Below, piece after piece: positions 12,601 through 21,900 of a stretch of 25,517 nt of DNA (position 1 is the stretch's first letter; each line of letters opens with the position of its first letter). Location of the stretch: NCBI GenBank assembly GCA_000512085.1, contig ASPP01047817.1:1-25517 (forward strand), read 5' to 3'. A program made the position numbers and the translations under genes. Source of the stretch: Reticulomyxa filosa. Lineage: Eukaryota; Foraminifera; Reticulomyxidae. The notes under the pieces are model-generated. The model saw nothing but the letters and a program-made list of their open reading frames with translations. It searched no databases and was not told the DNA's origin.

Positions 12601-15600
12601 GTTTAACTTTTTCTTGAACGCAATTCCACAGACACAAAGTGACTTTTTTTTCAGCCTCGGAAATGGTGTTTGCAGATTGCCCGGGATACAATGCATTCAA
12701 CAAACTCTCCACATTCCAACCCGTACTGTCCATCTTGATTCCATCGATTTCCTGCTCAAAGAACTTGTGGACGTACTTTTCCAAATCAAATTGTTCCAAG
12801 TCTCTGGTCAGAGTGCTCTCTTGTTCTCTGATCCAGTTGCACAGCGCATAGGTGTCATACGACGACAGTGGTCTGAGACTCCATTGAATTTCATACTCTT
12901 CTACCACCGTCCTCCACATCGATAACGAAATATCGGACGCTTGGATTTTCTCAAAAGCTTCGAATATGGCTTTGGCCTCGTTGAAGGCCGACCAATCCAT
13001 TTGGAGTGCAGCCTGCAGAGCTATTTCATCCCAGCCATGGGCCGTGGTCATTTTCATGCTCAGTTCATGCAATTGTTGTAGTTCGTTGCCAAACCACGCT
13101 TGTCGAATGCTGGAATTGGCGAAAAAGTTTTGCAACAATTCGCGATTCGATTTGATTTTGCCAAACTTTGCCATTAAACTGCGGACGCTTTTGATATCGA
13201 TTGCCGTACCCGTTTTTTCGTCGGAGTTACTCGTGTCGTTCCACAGTTCGAGGAGCATTTCCAATTTTTCATCGCTTACGAGCATTTCCATCACCGCCAC
13301 GCTCACTGTTTCCTTTGTTATTTGTTCGCACAAATGCACAAGCCACAAGCAATAGGACTCGAATACTTCCGATTTTACTTGTTTTCTTATCTGGCCCAAA
13401 AACCTGATGTTTGTGTGATGTGTGTCATACTTTATATAAATATACATATATATGTATATTTATATATGTTGTATGTATATATGTTTGTATGTATTGAATA
13501 CTAAACCGCAACAATTGCAATCCTTCCTCCGAGGTCACGTAGTTAGCAATCTCATTCAGGTCTTTGATGTGAGATGAAAATGGATGAAACCCATCCAACA
13601 ACTGATCCAGTAGTCGACTCACTACCTTCCATTGCGACTCTGTCTTCATCCACGACCTCACTACGTTTATACACTCCACACGTTCGCCCGCGTCCAATGC
13701 CATGTAACTGCCTCTCAAAAACTTGGTTGTCCATTTTTTGTGTGATTGTCGCAATGATCTTCTCTTTCACTGTTCATACACAATCGGATAATATGTGGAC
13801 TGTAATCAGTTGCTCAAAAACCAAACACCAAAATAAAACAAAACAGTTGTAGGGCATTTGCTCCGTGGACAGGAGTTTCACTTTGTTGATAAACAGTTGG
13901 TCCAGATACTTGGACAATGGCTCGTTCGACGATTGGAATATGGCTTGGAATGTCTCCCAGTGCAAGTTGTACTTGATAATATTCTCAACGCTTTCTGCAA
14001 ACCCATACTTTGATAGCCAGCATCCAAAGATACGTTTCAACAGCATTTGTGTTTCTGAGATTGGATATTGGACCTGTGTGACATTTTAAAATATACCAAA
14101 TGAAAACAACAAAGACAAAAACAAAGACAGAGCCAACGATCTATGAACTTGGATTGACTCCAAATAAAATGGGATAAATCGAGTATCGGCGAGTAGAAAT
14201 GGACTCTCTAAAATGAACATTCGGGCCATTCGACCTAACACTGGGAAGTCTCGGAGTAGTTTAAGTAGACAGTCGGATTCATTGACTGTGGCAATTCGTT
14301 TGATCAAGTCTCCCATTATTCGCTTGTCCAAAAGTGAAAGTAGCTTTTCATTGAGTTTGTTATCCGCGCTGGTCCGTTGTACCAATTGTTGCACTATTCC
14401 AACTGCTAATTCGCACGGCAAGTTTTGTACAAACTGCGAAAAATCGTATTTGAAATTTTCCAATAAAACAAGTAGCCGATCACGAAAACTGGGTAAATAC
14501 TTTTCCATTGTGTCGAACACTGGTTGAGTGTTTTTGTCATCAAAAACAAATGCATATATGTATACATATATATTTATATTTTTTAGACAACGTACGTTGA
14601 AGCATCAAATCGTGCTTTGTGGTACTGTTTGTTGCAGAAACGTCTCGCAAAAGACTTCCAAAAAAATACTCTTCCATAGGGAATGGTCGCTGAGGCAGAT
14701 TTACAAGTCGCAATTCGATTTCCACCAATCCCAACACATTTTCCTGCTGCTTCGTCATCGAGTTCAACTTTTCTTTGAAGGCGCGCACATGCGTATCCTT
14801 GTTTTTGTTTAGCGCGCAGATGCTAAATAAATTGTACCACATCAAACTGAGAAGAACTTCCTTTATGTCAGTTTTCTTTGCAATTTTGTCGACCAAAGAG
14901 ATTTGAATGCTGTCCAAATGGTCCAAAGTCATTGCTTTCAAATTATTGATCACTGTCTGTAAGAAGTAAATATGTTTTTGATTTTCAAGTAATATTGGAT
15001 ATGTATGTATGTGCATGTATGTGTATCATTTTACAGTATAACACACCAATATATCTCCAATGTGTTCATTGCCTAGGAAATTATAAAAAAGAAACAAATG
15101 TTCGTACTGCACGTCAGCTGATAACATCCAAAGCACACACATTCCAAAAATTAAGCGAGCAATTTGATCCCATGATATTACCTTTTCATGCATTACGGCT
15201 TTGAAATTGCTTAAAACAAAGGTTGCTATTTTCTGGCGCAATGCCTGAAAGTCGACTTTGTAACAACGGTTTTCTTTTTGAGTGCTACAAGTCAGCCAAA
15301 ACCTTTTCATGATTTGTAGAGACGTATTCACCGAGATCGTGTCGTTTATTCGAAGATACAGCCACACCAAAATGGTGACTGCGTATTTTACGTACTGTTC
15401 ATGAGGGATCGAACGTATCATTCCTTTTTCCGTGACATCATGCACGATAGCCCTACAAGGAATAGTGATATCGACCTTCTCATGCTCTCGCTTTGCTGTT
15501 TCGATCACGTATGAGACTTTGCTCTTTTTTTTTTGAATTTCACTTAAATTCCATACGCAATGGTACACAGAAACGTCTTCTCCGATTTTTTCGAACATTA

Positions 15601-17653
15601 GACCTTTTTTTTTTATTTATTGCCATTGTTTTTGCAGATAGAACATATCACAAGTCATATATATACACACACATATATGTATATGTAAAAACTGGAGCTA
15701 TTGGCAACACTGGGACGCAAAGAATAGTCATCGTCCTTGCCCGACAGCAGGATAACGTGACACAATGAGTTGGGCTCGGCCAGGATGGATTCTTCACTGG
15801 TGACTTCGAGCACGTCGCTTGGCGGGGACGTGTATCTTTTATCTCCCCAGCTGCACACACTCTGCACAAACAGCGAGCGACGATCTCTATCGATTGAAGA
15901 CAGCAGATTACAGACGCTATTGATATCAGTCCAATCGGAACAGGACGATGGATCTCTGTCGCGCCCCCACGCGATTTGGTAAGAGATAAATCCGATCGCT
16001 TGATATGGGGAATGCCAACACATCCATTTCTTGGAATTGTCCCGGAACACACGCACATGCGTAGGAGCAGACGGTTCAAAGTGTTTCGTCGAATCCTGTA
16101 CTTCGACAGATGGGGTCATAAACACGACGGGCCACGTTTCTTTAGTCTGTTCCTTGTCCATGTTCTCTTTTTCGCGTATAGCGGAGATGGTGATAAAGTA
16201 CTCCGTGTCGGGGACCAAATCATCGGACATCCACTCAGACTCATAGGTGGTGCCAATGACTTGGCCGTAATGGTGGTTGTACTCGCGAATCAGATACTTT
16301 ATATTCTTGTTTTTTGGGTCCTGGGCGAAGCGAGCTGGCCACCACTGCAGTTTCGCGGACATTGGCAGGACCTCTAAAAGTTGGGGGAAAATAGGACGAC
16401 AAGGAAGCACAGACAACGAGAGCATCTCTTCGAACGTCTTATGTGTACGAACACGCAATGGCTCTGTCCACAGCGATTGCTCCATATCTTGCTTTTGTTC
16501 TAGATTGTTAAGCATTCGCCATTCAAAACATGTTTGCAGTGATATATCGTACACACAATTTTCTTTCAAATTATCCAACACTGCATAACGCTTCTTGTTT
16601 GATACTTTCCATGTCATCTTTCGCTCTTCTTTTTCATCTGTATTCGTCGCACTCTCTTTTGTATCTTCGCCACTCCAATCTCCAGATGCGTTTGCATTTG
16701 TCCTTGTATTTGTTTTTTTATTGGTTGAATTACTTTTGCTATTGCTATTGCTATTGCTATTGCTATTACTATTGCGATTATTATTGCCATTGTTTTTACT
16801 GTTGACTTCGGATGCATTCGACGATTTCAAATCTTGCTCTTTTGCACAAACCTCAAACCACCACATACTCTGCTCGTTCAATCCATGTGCACGGAGTTGA
16901 TCCATGTTATACTTACTCATTTTCTGCTTGATCCATCCTGTGGACACATCCTCCACACTCCAGTTTATTATTATTTGATTCACTTCCACTCCAACAATCC
17001 TCGTTTGGATTGGGATGCACGTCACTGTTGTTTTTTTTTTTAATTAAAATAAAAAAAAAAAGGGTCACTTGGGATCGACGTAGAATCTCCCTTTCCACTC
17101 TATTTTTTCCTTTTCCTTACGCTTACCCAGTCTTTTGATAAGGAATTCTTTGAGGAAGGACTGTGACGATAAATTCGATGAATCGCTGTCATTTGTATCT
17201 GTAGAGCTTGAGGACTTCTCTGAATCTTCAAACTCCGTTTGCAATGTGTCGTCGTCCACGATCTCGACATCCGAAGAACAGTTGCTCAAGATTTGATGTG
17301 CGTCTTTAAAAGACACCATCAACCATTTCACATTCTTCGAGTAATCGTCATCCATTATTCCTGGAATCTCTTCTTTGAACTTTTTTTTTATTTGATCAAC
17401 CAAATCTTTATATTTCATTTCTTTTATTGTTTCGCTTGTTAATTTTGAAAATGTTATATCCTTGTAGCTGCACTCCTTTTTATAAGTGTGCTCTCCGTTG
17501 TCTACATATACTCGCAGAGTCACTTTCCCTTCGCCTAATCACAATACATATCACCGTATGTTGTTTTTTAAATTTAACCGACAAAATGTTCAAAGCAAAA
17601 ATCAAGTATATACAATGTTATTGAACTACTTTTATCAGACCTGTGTCACTCAT
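59..17653 (-). CDS. RNF213: RNF213 (mysterin)-like giant AAA+ ATPase / E3 ubiquitin ligase, 3' end beyond window
   Basis: Known family members are about 5,200-residue cytosolic proteins: a dynein-like six-unit AAA core joined to an E3 module that ubiquitylates proteins and bacterial LPS. Seen here: about 27 coding exons, each phase-compatible with the next, giving about 5,080 codons before the sequence ends. Diagnostic blocks in the expected order are MGET^GCGKT with LVFLDEINTSPEIG, VGRPG^SSKT with VVLWLDEVGLAE and SNWRLDSAKMNR, EVIFGS plus the long AAA5/6-like region, and an RZ finger CPNNH...C...CPTC. The start is a 13-nt first coding exon, 17641-17653 (MSDT plus one base of a Gly codon), spliced to 17534; no other upstream ATG fits the phase. 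The last exon ends at a GTATGA donor (intron from 58) or runs off the edge. Oddities: no RING finger, and an N-terminal FN3 module. Exon coordinates are in the domain entries. Confidence 0.93.
777..3016 (-). other. RNF213-like gene: E3-module shell without a RING finger, exons 23-26
   Basis: Exons 2582-3016, 1851-2467, 1012-1777 and 777-902. It begins with a Glu/Lys/Asp-rich linker (YEEKKQELDPK, DNDNEEEDDDN, EEVKNAEAEAEPED), then helical shell sequence such as VTEMYAILWSHEQLL, KYLVDHIEGMLGR and RLSQSLSEKIRNGVLLEVLL. In animal RNF213 a C3HC4 RING lies at the start of this module. Here cysteines are scattered and never form CxxC pairs; the closest is CMLC, which has no partners. The 50-nt intron at 3017-3066 is my choice to bridge two frames; a sequencing or assembly indel is the alternative. 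The last exon could end at either of two donors (776 or 773). Confidence 0.82.
3067..5947 (-). other. RNF213-like gene: end of AAA4, inactive AAA5/6 and hinge, exons 21-22
   Basis: Exons 4694-5947 and 3067-4591. The first begins VLHQVMQPDTKELVATADEI, continuing KMNRM at the length expected from animal RNF213, then FYGYRDFYSLASYLKY, MLITESPVMWKIL, EVIFGSKFAGD, KICVLLKLEQLYDSLYDILN and CRIAKTFRCVVVV...HTPVAFLNRFEKFFLD, all recognisable RNF213 blocks. No functional P-loop is visible. The intron at 4592-4693 is 102 nt with no in-frame stop, so retention would only insert a hydrophobic 34-residue segment. The second exon carries the long helical hinge and ends at KF just before a charged linker. 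Confidence 0.9.
6023..6787 (-). other. RNF213-like gene: AAA4, intact Walker A and B, exons 16-20
   Basis: Starts with VVGRPG at the end of the previous exon (6784-6787), then exons 6590-6687 (SSKTLAMAVVQ), 6421-6506 (VSFQCSKLTTADLI), 6218-6351 and 6023-6135. Walker A is GRPGSSKT with the intron inside its fourth-position glycine codon. Walker B is SVVLWLDEVGLAEQS (Glu about 3279). PLKILHKLLED and FIGLSNWRLDSAKMNR follow as the sensor region. This aligns block for block with animal RNF213 (VSFQCS, LDEVGLAE-SP, LK-LH-LLE, SNW-LD-AKMNR). A 40-residue Lys/Glu-rich linker (PSKKQSGTDEKEQK) is inserted before Walker B. Five small exons in 750 bp make this the most intron-dense part of the gene. Confidence 0.92.
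6784..8147 (-). other. RNF213-like gene: AAA3, intact Walker A and B, exons 14-16
   Basis: Exons 7997-8147, 7292-7908 and 6784-7232. The Walker A is split by an intron: VLIMGET ends the first exon and GCGKTKLLKF begins the second (Lys about 2828). The Walker B is LVFLDEINTSPEIGAFKEV (catalytic Glu about 2882, near 7732-7749), followed by NLVIIAALNPHR as sensor 1. These correspond to GETGCGKT and FDE-N-T in animal RNF213. The third exon reads SVCSLRDVRRA and later IAKNRAFCENLFVMLVGLATKTPTIVVGRPG, which opens the next module. About 25 residues around 6920-6965 (a T12 run on the coding strand, then a hydrophobic stretch) look intron-like but no phase-compatible donor exists, so I left them in the exon. 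Confidence 0.92.
8244..9877 (-). other. RNF213-like gene: degenerate first AAA units (AAA1/2), exon 13
   Basis: One 544-codon exon. It contains a partial P-loop, FFSQNECVGKSHVI (about residue 2361 of the model), which keeps GKS but has Glu-Cys where the leading glycines of a Walker A would be. I see no Walker B acidic pair following a hydrophobic strand at the expected distance; FLVELP is the nearest strand. This fits the known picture that the first AAA units of RNF213 are not ATPases. The exon ends ICGGFK, phase 2, and joins SEDEKLRTKQVSDIL, the helix leading into the first intact AAA module. Confidence 0.8.
9929..9998. repeat. ATTTAT hexamer microsatellite in an intron
   Basis: About twelve near-perfect copies of a 6-bp unit within the intron between exons 12 and 13 of the RNF213-like gene (9878-10007). 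It starts only a few bases from the GTGCAT donor. A polymorphic length is expected. Confidence 0.9.
10008..12502 (-). other. RNF213-like gene: stalk and linker, exons 10-12
   Basis: Exons 10589-12502 (638 codons, phase 0 both ends), 10319-10507 and 10008-10229. The large exon is a charged, leucine-rich helical array, as in the dynein-like stalk of RNF213. The following exon, LRQKYPVLLFYTINDMRYL, resembles the RNF213 segment in which a KYP motif precedes a short hydrophobic 'FT' strand ahead of the first AAA unit. The third exon contains a WKYFAQWTAAHIFLQRHP helix and ends at a GTGCAT donor next to a 70-bp ATTTAT hexamer repeat in the intron. Its left boundary was chosen because it joins phase 0 to VIFCDHLTSIEQLE. 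Confidence 0.8.
12530..12600. repeat. TATATG-rich intronic low-complexity tract
   Basis: Alternating TATATG/CATATA sequence occupies most of the intron 12503-12607 in the RNF213-like gene. Similar tracts fill introns near 2520-2565, 4620-4680, 7915-7972, 8155-8182, 13438-13495, 14552-14580, 14998-15030 and 15655-15688, so it is a recurrent intron feature rather than a single locus. Confidence 0.85.
12608..15603 (-). other. RNF213-like gene: helical N-terminal arm, exons 4-9
   Basis: Exons 15047-15603, 14596-14956, 14149-14519, 13840-14073, 13507-13763 and 12608-13403; every junction conserves phase (0, 1, 0, 0, 2, 0). The protein is almost wholly helical by composition, with no recognisable catalytic motif, for example LDHLDSIQISLVDKIAK, ELAVGIVQQLVQR and CINVVRSWMKTESQWK. 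It sits where RNF213 has its N-arm before the stalk. I cannot match it motif by motif to the animal protein, so the assignment is from position and continuity. Introns in this stretch are 60-110 nt and several contain TATATG-type repeats. Confidence 0.7.
15693..17653 (-). other. N-terminal module: ubiquitin-like(?) segment plus three FN3-like domains
   Basis: Exons 17641-17653, 17069-17534 and 15693-16999 (an alternative donor would end the last at 15711). Residues about 6-110 begin KVTLRVYVDNGE and have the strand-strand-helix look of a ubiquitin/PB1-like fold, followed by an acidic Ser-rich stretch; this call is weak. Residues about 160-596 read as three fibronectin-III-like domains: one from VGVEVNQIIINWS to ENCVYDISLQTCF, a second from SAKLQWWPARF to DTEYFITISAIRE, a third from APTHVRVFRDN to RSLFVQSVCSWGD. 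The first carries a long Asn/Ser-rich insert encoded by a TTGCTA-type hexamer repeat. The link to the next exon rests on matching phase 1 at both candidate donors and on the lack of a stop or new promoter. A separate FN3 gene, with the next one starting at the ATG near 15598, is the alternative. Confidence 0.65.
16733..16800. repeat. TTGCTA-type hexamer repeat encoding Asn-Ser
   Basis: Tandem units, perfect at about 16735-16770 and then degenerate, read on the coding strand as an alternating Asn/Ser tract in the first FN3-like domain. Because the unit is 6 bp, length changes keep the frame. Confidence 0.85.
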
Positions 17654-17745
17654 CTTTCTTGTCTCTATCAAGACCAAGATGTAGTAAAAGGGGTAAATAA
17701 AACAAAAAGAGTTTTGTGGATCTGCCTGAAAGACAGATCTTTTAA

Positions 17746-18093
17746 AGTAAGGAGTGTGATTATATCAAATCAATTAGTCAGTGGAATATTTTAGCGCGTG
17801 TGAATGTCATTAACTTTGATAAACAGGCCCTCATTTATTATGTGATGAAAAACAAGGGGATTTTTGAAAAGACTCTAATAATGGAAAAGCCTTTGCGCTC
17901 TGGACGAGGCACCTAGACACTTGATGATTTTGTGGTTGCTCTAAAAACTAAGAAAGAGTATTTCTCAAATATTTTCATCGGACGTTTTCGCAAACGATTT
18001 TGTCTTTTTTGTCGACTCTTGTCTCCCAACTTCTTTCTTTTTCATTGGGCAGCAAAAAAAACCGCTTTTGAACAAAAAGATAAATCAAAATAA
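17746..18093 (+). pseudogene. Unidentified plus-strand reading frame interrupted by one TAG
   Basis: The frame stays open from 17746 to the TAA at 18091-18093 except for a TAG at 17914-17916, giving 56 and then 58 codons. The first part has protein character (SISQWNILARVNVINFD, IYYVMKNKGIFEKTLIMEK, PLRSGRG), and TLDDFVVALKTKKEYF continues after the stop. It is convergent with the minus-strand relic at 18132-18756 and lies just upstream of the RNF213-like start, so it may belong to the same decayed insertion. No family recognised. Confidence 0.35.
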
Positions 18094-18131
18094 GAAAAAA
18101 AATGAGCCGTGGATATCTTTGTTATGGTTGT

Positions 18132-18756
18132 TCAGTGTTGTGTGTCATTCAGTTTGTAAATGCGACCCGAACTTAGAAGGTACTGTTGATACAACTTAGT
18201 AATGGCGGCGGGTTTTAGTTGCTCCGTTTCCGGCCTCACTCGATGCCCCGACTCTTTGACTTGAATCAACTCCGATTTCATACAAGAGACTTGTATTCCA
18301 ATCACTTCCGTGACAGTATCAGTGTTGAACCATAACTTTGACCAACAGAACCATTTAACGTTTGGACATTTTCAAAACATCACAAATCTCAAACAATTCT
18401 AACTTAAGAATCCAACGACTCATTTTGATAGTATATATATTTTTTACTTCTATATATAGCCAGTTGAAGATAGCAATATTTTCTTTATGGAAATTTTAGT
18501 TTTTCTTAATTTCGAGAAATCAAACAGCAGAAAAATGGTTTGCCTACTTTTTATCGAATGGCACAACTTTGTTGAAATTATTTAACAAAAAATCCTATTG
18601 CCTAGGGAAAACGTACTGAATGCATGAAGGTCCATTTGAGAAAACTCTTTGATTGCCGGTTAGTGTAGTGACTGTGTAACAAACAGCGTTAGCCTCTGGT
18701 TGTTTTCGACTATCAACCATACTCTCCTCGGCAAGGCAGTATTGCCATAACCTTCC
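18132..18756 (-). pseudogene. Unidentified broken coding sequence downstream of MCM4
   Basis: Three protein-like open stretches follow one another on the minus strand: 18595-18756 (53 codons, GRLWQYCLAEESMVDSRKQ... to a TAG), 18355-18495 (46 codons in the same frame, containing NIAIFNWLY and SRWILKLELFE), and 18132-18371 (79 codons in another frame, from KCPNVKWFCW through IGIQVSCMKSELIQVKESGH to SSGRIYKLND and a TGA). Composition is far less AT-skewed than neighbouring noncoding DNA. Four stops separate the first two stretches, and the second and third overlap out of frame, so it looks decayed, though an intron-containing gene is not excluded. NWL...SRWILKLE faintly recalls the RNase H region of Ty3/gypsy retroelements; I do not trust that as an identification. 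Confidence 0.45.
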
Positions 18757-18984
18757 TTAAAATTTACTTTTTTCAAAAATGAAGTTTATAAGTTTCCTTT
18801 TATCTAATGCAAAAATGATTGTCAAGTCCTACATGGATCGATTAAGAACAATATCGTTGTGTTGAAAATACTAATTTGATTAAATTAAATATCCAAAAAG
18901 AAAAAAGCAAATAAACCCACCACACAAATAATTGAGCACGCATTTTACTTCGTGCCACCTTCCCCTTCTTCAAATCACAAACGG

Positions 18985-21900
18985 TTATTCGGTAGCATTG
19001 AGAATTGTGATAAGAGGATTTTCACCCAACCAATCAGTGGATTTCACTTTTCCTAATTTATCCAATCGATCCAATACTTTTTTCAACTCGCTATGTAGCA
19101 AATGCTATTTGAAAGCAATGTCCAATACATGCAGTCAGTAAAAATGTCAAAATACAAACGTACCAAAAACAGATAGAACAAAAAAAAAACAAACTTTAGT
19201 GTTTTCAGGTAAATCTTTGTTGTATTTGTTCAGTAAAGTCATAAATTTGATAGTGCGGTCTTGGTGATTTCTCAGAATCTCCAAAACCAAATTCGATTGC
19301 TTTTGTAAATCTAATTCTTCTGCCATAGATCTTCCAACATTGAGTCTGTCTAGATCAATGGCCCCAGTTTTTGGATCTGTGGCAGCAGCTAACGTGGCGA
19401 CTTTGTGCAAGCGAACGGCTTCCTCGACGTCATCCTCTGTCACAGACGAAGAATGTCGCATCCTGGCCAAAGCTTCGCTGATGCGAATCAACGACTCCAA
19501 CTGGCGAGGAGTGGCGGTAATTGTCTTTCGTCCATCCTGACGACCCATTCTTCGCATTTCACAGTACTTTTCTTGTAATCGGTGACATGCACGATCCGAT
19601 AGCGTTGGATGTATTTCCCGACGACTGTAGGAAATGTAATCCATCAAGAGTTGCTGATCGATTAGGCCGGATTCGACCTCTTCCTCTCGATTCTGTCATG
19701 TTTATTGTAAAGTTTGAAATGAACACAAATATAAGATAGGAAAAAAAAGAAGAGGGTAAACATAACTGCATAATACAAAGACACAATGTGCTTTGCCAAT
19801 TTTTTGTCAATCGCTTCATTTGGTCTGTCCAAAACCAAGTAAATCAAATCAAATCGACTCATTAAAGTCGGTGGCAAGTCAATATTTTCGACAATGGACT
19901 TGTTTGGATTGTATCGACTGTCGACGGGATTGGCCGCTGCCAAAATGCATGTGCGAGCATTCAACGTGCAAATGATCCCTGCTTTTGCAATGCTTACTGT
20001 TTGTTGCTCCATCACCTCGTGCAATATGCTTCTGGCTGACTCACTCATTTTGTCAAACTCATCGATGCAACAAATACCACGATCACTCAACACGAGAGCA
20101 CCAGACTCCAATACCAAGTCACGGCTGTCCGCGTCTTTGGTAATGTATGCTGTCAACCCGACCGCCGAGGATCCCTTTCCGCTCGTGTAAATGCCGCGAG
20201 GAGCAATCTTATGCACATACTGCAACAATTGGGACTTGCTTGTTCCAGGGTCCCCACACAACAGTACGTTCATTTGACTTCGAAAGCGGCCGCCCCCTCC
20301 AGCAGAAAAATCCTTGTCTGAGCTTCCAAACAACTGACACAAAACACCTTTTTTGACATCTTCCATTTCCCAAATGGAAGGAGCCAAAGAGCGAACTAGC
20401 TTTTCGTAAATATTTGGGTCTCTTCCCAAGTCTTTCAACTGTCTAATGCGAGTCTCTCGTCGAGCTTCCGACTCGTCCAGCTCTTCAAACGTTGTAAAGC
20501 TGTCCGTGTCTTTTTGGCTTTTACTACTTTCCACTGTAAACTGGTTCGACTTACTTTTTTTCACATGCAACGCGTCCACATATGTTTTGTACACAGCCTG
20601 GATCTGTCGTCGTCGAGGATTGGCACGGATGGCTGCCTTTGGTGGAATATTTCAATCTTTTGATTAGGTCCACCTCACAGGGAACGAGGGAAAAAGCAAA
20701 ATAAATAAATAAATAAATAAAATTTGAACTGCACGATAAACACCGGTTACTTCAATCCGGTCGCCAGGCTTGCAAATGTCTACCAAGTTCTCGTACACGT
20801 AAACGTCAATGGTTTGCGGAGTTTCACCATCAGGGATGTGTTCTGGGGTCTCTTGCACCTTTACCAACTGCTTGTCTTGGAATTTGCATCGATTGTGTAT
20901 CAATTCCATTGTGTTCCCACTCTTTTGTTTTTTTTTTTTTTTAAAAAAAAAATACAACGGAAAAAAATGAATGTGCAAATGTAGTGTTTCGTTTTTTTTT
21001 TTTTTTTTTTCCGCGGACTTTGTTTGCTCGTCATAGCAACAAACACTTGACAAAAAATCTATTTCTAACGCCTCTCAGCTCTCAATAGTTTTTGTTGTCA
21101 AAATGGACGGACCTGACAAGAGACGTTTGGACATTTGATGGGCTCTTCGATTCTGCCCGCTTCAATCATATTTTCCACTTCTGTGTGACACAACACACAT
21201 CTGAAAAAAGCGGTTTGAATGTCTGGAATGGTCCCGGTGCAACGAATCACCATGCCTTGGACGGCAACTAGCTTGTCAATGTCGGACGGGTTCATGTTTC
21301 GCATTGATTTTACTTCGCGTAAATTGAAGGGTCGAATCCAAATGTCGACCTGATCTGTGTGCTCGTCGATTATTCTTTTGAAGTGGTCCTCTGTTCGTTT
21401 GTTTTGTTTTGTTTATTGGTTTGTTGATTTTTGAATTCAAACGTTGCTCATTTATTCTTTTGCTCAATCGACACCCCTTTTTTTTTATTCGAGTTGCTTA
21501 ACCAGCATAAACGTTCACTTGCGAATCAAATGCAGGCACTACTTCAGATGGAAAATTGACAGTTTGATTGTACAATTCTCGGTCAAAGTTGTAGACGTTG
21601 CTCATATCCAAATTTAAATTTGTCAGCTGAAATAATATTTTTTTGTATGTTGTGGTGTTCTTTGGTTGTCGTTCTTACTTTTTTTTTTCCGGACTTGTTC
21701 CCCTCTTTGTCATTTTTTTTTTTTTTTTTAAAAAAAAAGGACCGACGTAGGCATATTGATGCAATGGTTGTTGTTTTTTTTTCGACACAACAAAAACAAA
21801 GCGAATAAGTATAAATATATGCAAACTTGTGCTTCTAAACAGTCTTGAATTAGATCTGTGTACAATTTTTCTCCGTTTTTCTCAAATGCTGAAATAAAGC

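Larger units (their letters stand above)
17654..18984. other. MCM4 to RNF213-like intergenic region
   Basis: This 1.3-kb gap must hold the MCM4 3' untranslated region (high end) and the promoter and 5' leader of the RNF213-like gene (low end). Besides the two relics listed separately I see no RNA gene and no TATA box at a persuasive distance from the 17653 ATG. The stretch 18760-18984 is AT-rich with no reading frame of interest. Confidence 0.6.

Noticed and set aside
17486-17794. Plus-strand frame crossing the RNF213-like start
   Set aside because: Its first half is antisense of coding exon 2, and the remainder is in a different frame from the more protein-like 17746-18093 stretch.
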